A DNA stretch of 64,000 nucleotides, from contig NZ_BCWW01000002.1 in assembly GCF_001894785.1 (NCBI RefSeq), forward strand, positions 124,001 through 188,000, written 5' to 3'. The DNA is from Rhodococcoides fascians NBRC 12155 = LMG 3623. Lineage in GTDB: Bacteria; Actinomycetota; Actinomycetes; Mycobacteriales; Mycobacteriaceae. The position numbers were made by a program, and so were the translations under genes. Positions 45,871 to 54,356 of this stretch are shown one piece after another. The notes under the pieces were generated by a model, which was given only the letters and a program-made list of their open reading frames with translations, made no database searches and was not told the origin of the DNA. Position 1 is the first letter of the stretch. Each line of letters begins with the position of its first letter.

Positions 45871-47988
45871 CTACCCCGGTAAGGACGCCGAAACCGCGAC
45901 TCTGCGACTGTATATCGCGCCTCGTGGCGCAGTGCCGAGCCGCAACACCAGAGCGATCGACTCGGCCTCGTCCAGTTCCGCCAACGTCCGCAGCTCGAAG
46001 TTCAACTGCTGCAACGTCTCTGCGTGGGTCGGAGACAATTCTCGGTGCTCGTCCATCGTGCGCGCGTAGAGGAACGGTGGTGAGACGGGTTGAACTGCCA
46101 GTGCGTGCAGATGTGAAGTCACCCAAACGTTCTCCGTTGCAAATCCACCCCGGATGTAATGCGCTGGAGTCGATCCGGGCACCACGATCACTGCGAGCGC
46201 GGAGCTCGCCGATACCCGATCGCGCATGTCGGTGGCCAGAGCAGCGCCTGCGTTCCAGGCAGACACGAGCGCCATGACGTCGGGCCGCCCGATGATGTCC
46301 AGCGTGGACAGGTCTGCGGCGTCGATGCCGAGGCTGGCGACGTCGATGCCCCGATCCGGGTCCGGATCGCCTGCCCAGCGCAGTTCGGAGAACATCTCTC
46401 GGTGCAGATGCGGCGTGAGATACCGAATCCGGTCGGCGGCCGCGAGAATGTCCGCTGCCGCGGTGATGGACTCGCGCGCCGTCAACAGCACGGCACGTCC
46501 GCCTTCGGCGGCTGCGGCCGCAACGAGATCGGCGACCACCGCATCGTCCAGCGTCGACGGTGACCCGAGCTCGCGGTCCGTGGATCGGGTGAGCACGGCG
46601 TCGAGGAGGCGTCGATCGGTGATCGGCCCGGCGGTACCGTCGCGCAACGACAGCTCGACCGCCTCGTCGGTGATCTCGATGCCGGCGAGCGTGCCCTGGG
46701 CGTCGGCGGCTACGCGCGCGTTGAATCCGGCTGCGCCCACAGCGACGAAGCTGCCGCGGTACGCGATATCGAGAGTGGACGTTCGGGATCGATCGACGTC
46801 GACCCGGAAGGTCGGCCCGTTCGAGGAGAAGGTCCACGGCTGACTGTTTCCACCGGAAGGCGCTCGGCGTGCTGCTTCGAGTATCGAGTCATGAGAATCC
46901 ACGCTCTGCGGACCGGCCGCATCACCCGAGTCGACCTGTCTGCGGGTGGGGGCCGGCGTGTTCAGCCCGTCGAGGTGCACCTCGAGATCGATGCGGATAC
47001 GGCCGGACGGTAGGTGCGCTCCGGTCCCGAAGCGTCGGACCGCCGCGGCGATGGTGGCACCCCCGAGTTGGACGTCGCCGCCCAGCTGGGGCCATGTCTC
47101 GATCGTTTCGCCCACCTCCACCATCGAGGCCGCCATCCGAGCCGAGAGCAGGGAGGCGTCGAGCTGATCGAGGACGATGGGAATCTTGTCGCGGGTTCCG
47201 AGTCCGTGCAGGCCGGCGGACTCGATGTCGCCGAGTACTCCATGAAACACCGGCCGCTGTGGTTCGAGGTCGAATCGCTCGACGTCCAGCAGACCTCGAT
47301 CGGAGGTCTCCATCAGTACGGGGATTCGACGCGACCTGGCCGCCTCTCGTGCGCGGACCTTGATGTCGAGGGAGTCGCATTCCTCGACGAGCAGGTCGAG
47401 TCCGTCGAAGAACTCGTCGATCGTGGTCTCGTCGATCCCGTTCCGAAAGACCTCCACCGTCAGGTACGGATCTATTTCGGCGATTCGCCGGGCGGCGACG
47501 ATCGCTTTGTTGACACCCAGATCGATGATCGACGCCGGAATCCTGTTGAGGTTCGACAGTTCTATCTCGTCGAAATCCGCGAGGCGAAGAGTTCCGCAGA
47601 TTCCCTCGAGTGCAAGAGTGTGCGCAATGGCGTGTCCGACGCTCAAACCGATGACGCCGATCGTGAGATCTCCCAATTTCTGCTGTTCCTCGAGAGTTAT
47701 CTTGTTTCTGTTTCGGTCCAGTCGGAGGTGCCGATACGAATTCGGACCGAGAACGGCGACGACGGTATCGCGCCACGGGAAATAGACCCACCTGTCGCTT
47801 TCGTCGAGAAGGCTCTGCTCAGGGCTCGGCAACAATGCATGCAGTCCGGCTCGCTGAGTGGCGCGTTCGTCGAGAACGGTGATCGAGGTGTCACCCCGTA
47901 GCTCGTCCAGGGCGGCTCGCTGTGTGGCGACCGTCTCGTCGAATATCACAGGCTGCCAGCTGTATTCGGCAGTGTTCGGAATCGTCAC
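45871..47988 (-). CDS. ThiF/E1-like adenylyltransferase fused to nitroreductase domain (Rv1355c/MoeY-like)
   Basis: A 705-residue fusion. Residues 1-100 are a leader domain. About 108-350 is a ThiF/MoeB/E1-type nucleotide-binding domain with IGVIGLSVGHAIAHTLALEG and ADFDEIELSNLNRI, the canonical D-x-D and NLNR motifs. About 370-690 is an FMN nitroreductase-like domain with EAARRAPSGGNSQPWTF. No Cys-x-x-Cys zinc pairs of typical ThiF/MoeB are seen. The start is GTG overlapping the upstream stop (GTGA). It matches Rv1355c (named moeY without proof). The activated substrate and redox step are unknown. See findings. Confidence 0.85.
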   Translation of the reverse strand: MTIPNTAEYSWQPVIFDETVATQRAALDELRGDTSITVLDERATQRAGLHALLPSPEQSLLDESDRWVYFPWRDTVVAVLGPNSYRHLRLDRNRNKITLEEQQKLGDLTIGVIGLSVGHAIAHTLALEGICGTLRLADFDEIELSNLNRIPASIIDLGVNKAIVAARRIAEIDPYLTVEVFRNGIDETTIDEFFDGLDLLVEECDSLDIKVRAREAARSRRIPVLMETSDRGLLDVERFDLEPQRPVFHGVLGDIESAGLHGLGTRDKIPIVLDQLDASLLSARMAASMVEVGETIETWPQLGGDVQLGGATIAAAVRRFGTGAHLPSGRIRIDLEVHLDGLNTPAPTRRQVDSGDAAGPQSVDSHDSILEAARRAPSGGNSQPWTFSSNGPTFRVDVDRSRTSTLDIAYRGSFVAVGAAGFNARVAADAQGTLAGIEITDEAVELSLRDGTAGPITDRRLLDAVLTRSTDRELGSPSTLDDAVVADLVAAAAAEGGRAVLLTARESITAAADILAAADRIRYLTPHLHREMFSELRWAGDPDPDRGIDVASLGIDAADLSTLDIIGRPDVMALVSAWNAGAALATDMRDRVSASSALAVIVVPGSTPAHYIRGGFATENVWVTSHLHALAVQPVSPPFLYARTMDEHRELSPTHAETLQQLNFELRTLAELDEAESIALVLRLGTAPRGAIYSRRVAVSASLPG

Positions 47989-48713
47989 GACGCCACCGCC
48001 GAGTGCAGGTTCTTCGACGTGCCGTGCTGCGCGAGCAGCGAGACCGTGTTGCGTTTCATGCGCCGCCACGTCTCGAGTTCGGCATCGAACGCGAGAGTCG
48101 TTCGGTCCCACCAGAACACCTCGGTTCGGTATCGGTCGTCGGGGTAGGGCACCGGTTCGATGTGCGTTGCGATCGCTGCTCCGGTGCGCAGCCACGCGGC
48201 GCGGACGTGGGAGGCGGCAGTGGCCAGCGCGTAACGAGCGCCCAGCAGTGCTGTGCTGTACGCCGGTGACTGCGCGATCATGGTGGTGACGGCGCGGCCG
48301 CGGGGTGCTCCCGGGGCAACCCACGCCGACTTGATCTCGACGACCCCGTCCTCGATGCGGCTGTCGAGCATCGCGCGAACGCGGTGTCGGCCCTCGGGAT
48401 GCGCGGCGAATTCGACGAGTGCGTGTGATTGATCGGCCGAAGAATACGGCCCTTGAACGCGAACTCCGCCGAGGATCGTTCCGGTTCGGTCGAGAGCGGC
48501 GAAGAACAATGCGGTGGTCCCGCCGTCGCGAATTGCCGATATCTCGAGCGCTGGTGTCACGTCGTGGCGTCGATAGCTTTCTTCGGCACCGTCGAGAAAT
48601 TGCGTCCACAAAGCGGGACTTCGGGTGGGAGTCGTGGCCAGAATGTGGCACTGGGAGGGATGATCGAAGTACGAAGGAACGTCGATTCGAATGCGCTTGG
48701 GTCGAATGTACAT
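47985..48713 (-). CDS. GNAT/autoinducer-synthase-like acyltransferase-type protein
   Basis: A 242-residue protein starting MYIRPKRIRIDVPSYF, with GGAAGAG five bases upstream of the ATG. The central region (ALFFAALDRTGTILGGVRVQG, VEIKSAWVAPGAPRGRAVTT, then ARYALATAASHVRAAWLRTG) follows the strand-helix order of the GNAT superfamily and resembles LuxI/N-acyl-amino-acid-synthase proteins, in which an R-G-turn after a strand binds the acyl carrier. That assignment is tentative. Its stop overlaps the start of the E1-nitroreductase gene, so both are translated together and probably act on the same molecule. Confidence 0.5.
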   Translation of the reverse strand: MYIRPKRIRIDVPSYFDHPSQCHILATTPTRSPALWTQFLDGAEESYRRHDVTPALEISAIRDGGTTALFFAALDRTGTILGGVRVQGPYSSADQSHALVEFAAHPEGRHRVRAMLDSRIEDGVVEIKSAWVAPGAPRGRAVTTMIAQSPAYSTALLGARYALATAASHVRAAWLRTGAAIATHIEPVPYPDDRYRTEVFWWDRTTLAFDAELETWRRMKRNTVSLLAQHGTSKNLHSAVAS

Positions 48714-48853
48714 AGGGGCTCTTCCTGAGGGAGTGTCACCGAATGTGAGAGGTGTGACCGATCGATTGTCCGACTGTTCGGTCCGCACGTACCTGTGGAA
48801 GTGGTCACTCGGGTGCTTCGCGTAAGGCCCGTGAGGACCAGTAGCCTGCAGTG

Positions 48854-49432
48854 GTGCTGCTCTCCGACCGTGACATTCGTGCCGAAGTGACCCTGGGCAA
48901 CCTGGCGATCGATCCCTTCGATCCGTCGATGGTGCAGCCGTCGAGCGTCGATGTGCGACTCGACAAGCTGTTCCGGGTGTTCAACAACACCCGGTACACC
49001 CACATCGATCCGTCCCAGCAGCAGGACGAGCTGACGACGTTGGTGGAGCCACGAGCGGGTGAGCCGTTCGTTCTTCATCCGGGGGAATTCGTCCTCGGTT
49101 CCACTCTCGAACTGACGACGTTGCCGGATTATCTGGCGGGTCGACTCGAGGGGAAGAGCTCTCTGGGCCGGCTGGGACTGCTCACCCACTCGACGGCAGG
49201 ATTCATCGACCCGGGATTCAGCGGCCACATCACGTTGGAGTTGTCCAACGTCGCCAACCTGCCGATCACGCTGTGGCCGGGAATGAAGATCGGGCAGCTG
49301 TGCCTGTTCCGGCTGTCGTCACCCTCGGAGAATCCGTACGGCAGCGCTGCGGTCGGCTCCAAGTATCAGGGGCAGCGTGGTCCCACTCCGTCGAAGGCGT
49401 ATCTGAACTTCATCCAGTCGGACGTGACATAG
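48854..49432 (+). CDS. dcd: dCTP deaminase (probably bifunctional deaminase-dUTPase)
   Basis: A 192-residue trimeric-dUTPase-fold enzyme. It shows [64 protein letters not shown] (catalytic Glu in TLELSN) and [11 protein letters not shown] at the C-terminus. It is nearly colinear with M. tuberculosis Dcd, which converts dCTP to dUMP directly. Two GTG codons adjoin; the second (48854) gives the family N-terminus [12 protein letters not shown]. It is monocistronic. Confidence 0.96.
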   Translation: MLLSDRDIRAEVTLGNLAIDPFDPSMVQPSSVDVRLDKLFRVFNNTRYTHIDPSQQQDELTTLVEPRAGEPFVLHPGEFVLGSTLELTTLPDYLAGRLEGKSSLGRLGLLTHSTAGFIDPGFSGHITLELSNVANLPITLWPGMKIGQLCLFRLSSPSENPYGSAAVGSKYQGQRGPTPSKAYLNFIQSDVT

Positions 49433-49525
49433 ACCAACGTTCGGTCTGTTTTCTTGGACGAAACCTGGTGAGTTCCCGGTTGTAGCGGTATTCTGGTGCT
49501 CGAACGTGGGTTGGGGCCTACCAGA

Positions 49526-51106
49526 ATGAGGTTTCTCGTGTCCGCGGTACCCGATCCGTCCGTGCTCGGCGCTTCCTTGGGGTCGAGTGGCGTCCGCAGT
49601 GTGATCAGCGACAGCTCGGGTGTCGACACGGTGCTCCACGTCCTCGAACCGGTCGCCACCGGGCCTGCGCCCAACGGTCTCGCCCCGGATCCTTGGGATG
49701 CCGTCGTCGCCTCGGTGCACAGCACGGCAGACGAATACGCGTCCGCTCGCCACTACCCGGTGCTCGCCCTTCGGGAGAGCGATCCCGACACGGCCTTCCG
49801 CGAGGACTTCTCCGACGGCATCGTGCTCGTATCCGAACTGGGTGCGCAGCTGGGCGCGTTACGAGAAACCGGAGTGCTCGCCGGCGAGCGTTGCGTCGCG
49901 CTGTTCGACGTCGGCGCATCCGGCACCAGCGTGTCGGTGGTCGACGTCGAGTCCGGTCGCGTCCTGGCCTCGCATCGCACCGAAGAACTCCGCGGCGACG
50001 ACTGCGACCGTGTGCTCAGCGACCACCTGATCGAGACGTTCGGCGCGGCGGAGGCGTTGACGGTGGCAGCTCGTCGACATCTTGTGCACGACGTGCGAGA
50101 CGGCAAACACCAGCTGTCGATCCTGCGCAGCGTCTCTGTCGTCGGGCCGTTCGTCGGCGGTCGCGCCTCGTTGTGGCGACACGACCTCGACGAGCTCATC
50201 GGCGACGCCGTTCGTGCAGCAGTCTGCGCTGCTGTCGACGTGCTCGAGTCCGTCGCCGCGAGCGGCGTTCACGTGGAGGCGATCGTCGCAGTCGGCGGCG
50301 GTGCCAACATGCAGATCGTTCGGCAGACACTGTTCGACGCCCTGTCGTTGCCCGTCTACGTTCCGGAACGGCCGGAATTGTTGGCTGCCCGTGGGGCGGC
50401 CGGGATCGCGCGGACCGTGGGAGCCAGGCCTGCACCGGCCCCTGCCGTGACCGCCGTGACCGCCGTGACCGCCGTGCCCTCCCGTCGTCCGCGGCACAGC
50501 GGCAGCCCGTCTCGGCGAATGGCCAGGGCCGCGAAGTCCCGCCGCGTCGGGGGCGCACTCGCCGCGCTCGTTGCGGTGTGCGTGGCCGGAACCGTGGTCG
50601 CGGCAGCGGCCCGGACCACCGACGACACCCCCGAACCGTCGATCGCGACCTCCCAGAACGCGTCGCCCTCCGCCCGATCGCAGGTTGTGATGCCGGCGGT
50701 GGACGGCTCACCGTCCGTGTCGACGCCGCCCTCGGTGCCGGCCACGGACGTGGCCGCGTCGTCCTCGACGTCTCCGACATCTGGAGTCTCGACGTCCTCT
50801 CCTGCACCCACCTCGCCGAACAGTGCCGAGTCACCGCCTCCAACCCGCACGATTCCTGACGTCACTGTCCTTCGGCCCGCGCGTGAGGGCACTCGAGTTC
50901 CGACGACGACCACGGCTCGGACCACCACGACGGCTCCGATTCACCCCACGACCACCACTGTGCCGACCACCACTGTGCCGACCACCACTGTGCCGACCAC
51001 CACTGCGCCGACAACCACTGCGCCGACCAGAACGACGTTGCCGCACACCACCACTCGCGCCTCGACCCCGACGAAACCCACGATCACCACGCCTCGGCGA
51101 CCGTAG
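49526..51106 (+). CDS. Hsp70/actin-fold ATPase-like membrane protein with Thr/Pro-rich tail
   Basis: A 526-residue protein. Residues about 10-310 form an Hsp70/MreB-like nucleotide-binding fold: phosphate-2 loop LFDVGASGTSVSVVDV, a helix-rich insert with GPFVGGRASLWRHDLDELI, and adenosine motif AIVAVGGGANMQIV. A membrane helix (about 342-362) and a 160-residue extracellular tail rich in Thr, Ser and Pro (TTTVPTTT repeats) follow. The substrate-binding half of Hsp70 is absent. ATG 49526 is used; GTG 49538, with GAGG six bases upstream, is as likely. A paralogue without the tail lies at 54357. Confidence 0.75.
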   Translation: MRFLVSAVPDPSVLGASLGSSGVRSVISDSSGVDTVLHVLEPVATGPAPNGLAPDPWDAVVASVHSTADEYASARHYPVLALRESDPDTAFREDFSDGIVLVSELGAQLGALRETGVLAGERCVALFDVGASGTSVSVVDVESGRVLASHRTEELRGDDCDRVLSDHLIETFGAAEALTVAARRHLVHDVRDGKHQLSILRSVSVVGPFVGGRASLWRHDLDELIGDAVRAAVCAAVDVLESVAASGVHVEAIVAVGGGANMQIVRQTLFDALSLPVYVPERPELLAARGAAGIARTVGARPAPAPAVTAVTAVTAVPSRRPRHSGSPSRRMARAAKSRRVGGALAALVAVCVAGTVVAAAARTTDDTPEPSIATSQNASPSARSQVVMPAVDGSPSVSTPPSVPATDVAASSSTSPTSGVSTSSPAPTSPNSAESPPPTRTIPDVTVLRPAREGTRVPTTTTARTTTTAPIHPTTTTVPTTTVPTTTVPTTTAPTTTAPTRTTLPHTTTRASTPTKPTITTPRRP

Positions 51107-51191
51107 ACACCGCCGTTCGATTCGCCGTGGCGGCGATAGATCTACGGTTTCGACCGCCACGGGGCAGCGTCCTCGAGGCAGGATGGTCGGT

Positions 51192-52631
51192 ATGGAGTCA
51201 CAGACCGAGCGCGAAGACAAGTTCGATGTCGATGCAGACTTCGAGTTCCCCTCCCTCACCTCGCTCGTTCCTGCCGACGGCGCGGCGGTGGAGACCGACA
51301 CCGAACTGGTCAGCGAGTACTTCGACACCACCGGTCACGATCTGCTGCGTCGGGGAATCACCCTTCGGCGACGCACCGGAGACTCCGACAACGGTTGGCA
51401 CGCAAAGGTTCCTGCGGAGAAGGCGCGAACCGAGATCAGGCTTCCGCTCGGCCACGGCGACCCGCAGGTCGTGCCCGACGAGCTGGCCGACGTACTGCGC
51501 GGGGCGGTCATGGGCAAGCAGTTGTCGGCTGTCGCCACCCTGACGACGCGTCGGAAGATTCGTACCGTCACCGATGCAACCGGAGCCGTCGTGGCCGAAT
51601 TCGCCGACGACGCGGTGTCGGTCGTCCTGATCGGCGGCGCGACCGGGCCGCAGTGGCGTGAGGTGGAGGTCGAGCTCGGGCCCGCCGGCTCGGAATCGTT
51701 CCTGAAGAAGGCGAGCAAGGTGCTTCGCGCGTCGGGTGCGACGCCGTCGGCACATCCGTCCAAGTTGAACCGTGCGCTGTCGGTGATTCGGGAGGAGCCG
51801 GCGCACGACGGGCTTCGGTTGCTCGTCGATTATCTCGACGAGCAGGCGCAGGCCATCGTGGCCGGCGACGTGTATCTGCGCCGCGGACTGGATCCGATTC
51901 ACTCCACGCGGGTGGCCATCAGGCGCTATCGCAGTACGCTTCGCGTCTTCGGTAGCGTGTTCGAGGACGAGCCCGCGGCCGCACTCGAAGCCGAATTATC
52001 TTGGTATGCAAGCCTGCTCGGCGAGGTGCGGGATCGGCAGGTGCAGCGGGCGCGGTTTGCAGCGGCGCTGCGAGACCTTCCGTCGGAACTAGTTCTGGGC
52101 CCGGTGGCGTCGCGTATCGAGAACGACCTGCTGGCCGAGCAGATCCGACACCGCGAAGCCGCGATGGCCGAGCTCGACGGCGAGCGCTACCGAGAGTTGC
52201 TCACGACCGTGGCTGCCTGGTCGAGGGGATTGCCGATCGATGGCGAGGTGAGTGAGCGGTTGCTGATCAAGCTGGCGCGCAAGGCCGGTAAGAAGGCCGT
52301 AGACCGCACCGAGAAGGCTGTGCGAGGCACCGACGACGAGGAACTGCACCGCGCGAGGAAGGCCTCGAAGCGGGCTCGGTACGCGGCCGAGTTGGTGGCA
52401 CCCGTCGTGGACAAGAAGGTGTCCAAGTCGAATATCAAGAGATACAAGCAGATTCAAGAAGTTCTGGGCGAGCATCAGGATGCCGTCATCGCGGCGGAGA
52501 TTCTGCGCACCCTCGGGGCTCGAGCGGGAACCACCTCCGGCGAGAACGGGTTCACGTTCGGACTCCTCTTCGAGCGTGAGCGCCGTGCAGCCGAACTAGC
52601 TCGTGACGAGGCGAGCAAGCTGGAGTTCTGA
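51192..52631 (+). CDS. CYTH-CHAD domain protein
   Basis: A 479-residue protein. The N-terminal CYTH domain (about 1-195) opens with the ExExK-type motif TEREDKFDVD and carries further charged strands (SEYFDTTGHDLLRRGITLRR, REVEVELG). The C-terminal CHAD domain (about 205-470) has conserved His/Arg helices: DPIHSTRVAIRRYRSTLRVFG and RARKASKRARYAAELV. CYTH domains bind triphosphates and CHAD domains bind inorganic polyphosphate granules, so a polyphosphate-related role is likely. ATG 51192 is chosen; 51183 is also possible. It sits among the Hsp70-like genes. Confidence 0.9.
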   Translation: MESQTEREDKFDVDADFEFPSLTSLVPADGAAVETDTELVSEYFDTTGHDLLRRGITLRRRTGDSDNGWHAKVPAEKARTEIRLPLGHGDPQVVPDELADVLRGAVMGKQLSAVATLTTRRKIRTVTDATGAVVAEFADDAVSVVLIGGATGPQWREVEVELGPAGSESFLKKASKVLRASGATPSAHPSKLNRALSVIREEPAHDGLRLLVDYLDEQAQAIVAGDVYLRRGLDPIHSTRVAIRRYRSTLRVFGSVFEDEPAAALEAELSWYASLLGEVRDRQVQRARFAAALRDLPSELVLGPVASRIENDLLAEQIRHREAAMAELDGERYRELLTTVAAWSRGLPIDGEVSERLLIKLARKAGKKAVDRTEKAVRGTDDEELHRARKASKRARYAAELVAPVVDKKVSKSNIKRYKQIQEVLGEHQDAVIAAEILRTLGARAGTTSGENGFTFGLLFERERRAAELARDEASKLEF

Positions 52632-52713
52632 CCCCGCACACAAACCGTCGTTTTCCCCGTTTGTGCCCTCGAAGTGTACTGTGAGGCCGAATCGAGTAGG
52701 GGGGTCGACGGGT

Positions 52714-53781
52714 ATGTCCGTTGCGTTGGGCGTTCACGTCGGAACCGACGAGATCTCGGCCGTCTTGGTCGAAACCGATCTGCCCGGTCTGGGCCCGGTC
52801 ACCTCGCGACCCGTGTCGATCGCCGCTGCCCCCGGCGGAATCGGTGACGCCGTTGCGACGGTTCTCGGAATCATGCGTGTACAGGCAGCTCAACGAGACC
52901 TGATCGTCGACGGTGCCGCCGTGGTCTGCGACAACCTTCTGCACGGCGAGATCGTTCGGGCCGCGCTGGCCGACCACCGCGTCGTCGACGTCGAGGTCTT
53001 GGCGATGGACGATCCGCGGTTGCCCGACGAGTACCCGTTGGACGTGGCCGCCGCCGTCGTCGGTGCCGCGTCCAGGACGGGCCGCCCGACGGGTGACGAG
53101 ATCGCTGCGGGGCAACCCGGCTTGGACGATCGGGCCGGAGAATTCGATGCTGCGTCGCGGGGATCTCGATGGACCATGGTCGGATTGGGTGTGGCCGTGC
53201 TGGCTGCTCTGAGTGGGGCAACCGTGTGGGCGTTCTCCTCGCCCGCGCCGACTCAGGACGCAGTACTCGATACCGCAGATTCCAGCATCGCCCCATCGGC
53301 GCCCGGTCGGCCGGCGTCGAACGCCGGGCCGGTTGTTCCTGTGGCTGGGCCGTCCGCGGTTCCACCGATCGGCGCGGGTGTTCTGGATGTGTCGACCGTC
53401 GGCTCCGGGTCGGGCGACATCTGGATCGACGCGGTCCCGGCGGCCCCGAGTGCGACGTCGAACGCACCGAGTTCGTCGTCGACGGGACGGGGCAACTCGG
53501 GTGGCGGCAATTCCGCCCCCGGCGGTCGGGATACGAAAACAGAGATCTCGAAGCCCGAGACCGAGACTCCGCCGACCGACGACGAAACCACAGCTCCCAC
53601 CGATACGGACGTCCCCGATCCCACGGAACCGGGTCCGACCGAGCCCACGGAGCCGACGGAGCCCACGGGGCCGACCGAGCCCGTGGAGCCCACGGAGCCG
53701 ACCGAACCCACGGACCCTTCGGGGCCGACGGATCCCGCGCCTCGGACGGAGGAACCACCTGTCATCGATCCGGCCGAGTGA
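52714..53781 (+). CDS. DUF7159-type membrane protein with PTEP-repeat tail
   Basis: A 355-residue protein. An N-terminal globular domain (about 1-130, VALGVHVGTDEISAVLVETD) of the DUF7159 type looks like half of an actin-like fold. A membrane helix near 152-172 (MVGLGVAVLAALSGATVWAF) follows, then a long disordered tail. The tail ends in tandem repeats of P-T-E-P type (residues about 300-340), encoded by an imperfect GAGCCCACG-based repeat. GGGGG precedes the ATG. It shares the 'N-terminal fold, helix, Pro/Thr tail' plan with the protein at 49526, so the two may be cell-surface partners. Confidence 0.65.
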   Translation: MSVALGVHVGTDEISAVLVETDLPGLGPVTSRPVSIAAAPGGIGDAVATVLGIMRVQAAQRDLIVDGAAVVCDNLLHGEIVRAALADHRVVDVEVLAMDDPRLPDEYPLDVAAAVVGAASRTGRPTGDEIAAGQPGLDDRAGEFDAASRGSRWTMVGLGVAVLAALSGATVWAFSSPAPTQDAVLDTADSSIAPSAPGRPASNAGPVVPVAGPSAVPPIGAGVLDVSTVGSGSGDIWIDAVPAAPSATSNAPSSSSTGRGNSGGGNSAPGGRDTKTEISKPETETPPTDDETTAPTDTDVPDPTEPGPTEPTEPTEPTGPTEPVEPTEPTEPTDPSGPTDPAPRTEEPPVIDPAE

Positions 53782-53931
53782 CGATTTTGTCGATAATCCG
53801 TTGTGAGCGAGCGGGTTCGCTACTTCGAAAAGTCCGTGGTGTGACAGGTGTGTGAATTCGACTCGGACACCTGAACTTCTGCTCGAGCCTGGCTACCATC
53901 GGGTGATCGACCAGTAGACGGTGAGTTCTCG

Positions 53932-54219
53932 GTGACCGACAAATCCGCAGTAGAACCGGTGACGCGCACGACCATCGACAGGGCGGTGGGTGTCCTCATT
54001 GCCTTGCGCGGCTGCAGTCCGGATGAGGCGTTCGCCGAATTGGCAGCGCACAGTTTCCGTTTCGATGTTTCTCTCGTGCAGTCGGCTCGATCCATCGTCA
54101 CTGCGGCACGAGGAATGGACTCCGACAACGGCGTGGGCTGTGCCGCGATGTCGTCGGCGCAGGAGGAGTGGGGCTCGTTGCTCGCCGACCGTCGGGACGG
54201 ATTCGGGCACGTCGCCTGA
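53932..54219 (+). CDS. Stand-alone ANTAR-domain protein (putative RNA-binding antiterminator)
   Basis: A 95-residue protein that is little more than an ANTAR domain. TIDRAVGVLIALRGCSPDEA, FAELAAHSFRFDVSLVQSAR and SIVTAA fit the three-helix ANTAR pattern (conserved Ala-x-Gly, Ala-Phe and Ser). ANTAR domains bind paired hexaloop hairpins in nascent RNA and prevent termination, normally when fused to a signalling receiver; none is attached here. It starts with GTG. The adjacent Hsp70-like gene, 137 nt downstream, is a possible target. Confidence 0.8.
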   Translation: MTDKSAVEPVTRTTIDRAVGVLIALRGCSPDEAFAELAAHSFRFDVSLVQSARSIVTAARGMDSDNGVGCAAMSSAQEEWGSLLADRRDGFGHVA

Positions 54220-54356
54220 CCCAACTCGTCGCCCGAGTGGTTGTAACGAATCCCAAAACAAACCGAAAGTTGAATAGAACAGGGCATTTACCGACTCCTC
54301 GACGGTTCGAGGCGCTACGATCGCCAGGTCGGAGTAGCTAGGCGAGTCGAGGGAAC

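Noticed and set aside
46959-47901. Plus-strand frame of about 295 codons over the E1-like gene
   Set aside because: No recognisable domain; the minus-strand frame has ThiF and nitroreductase motifs.
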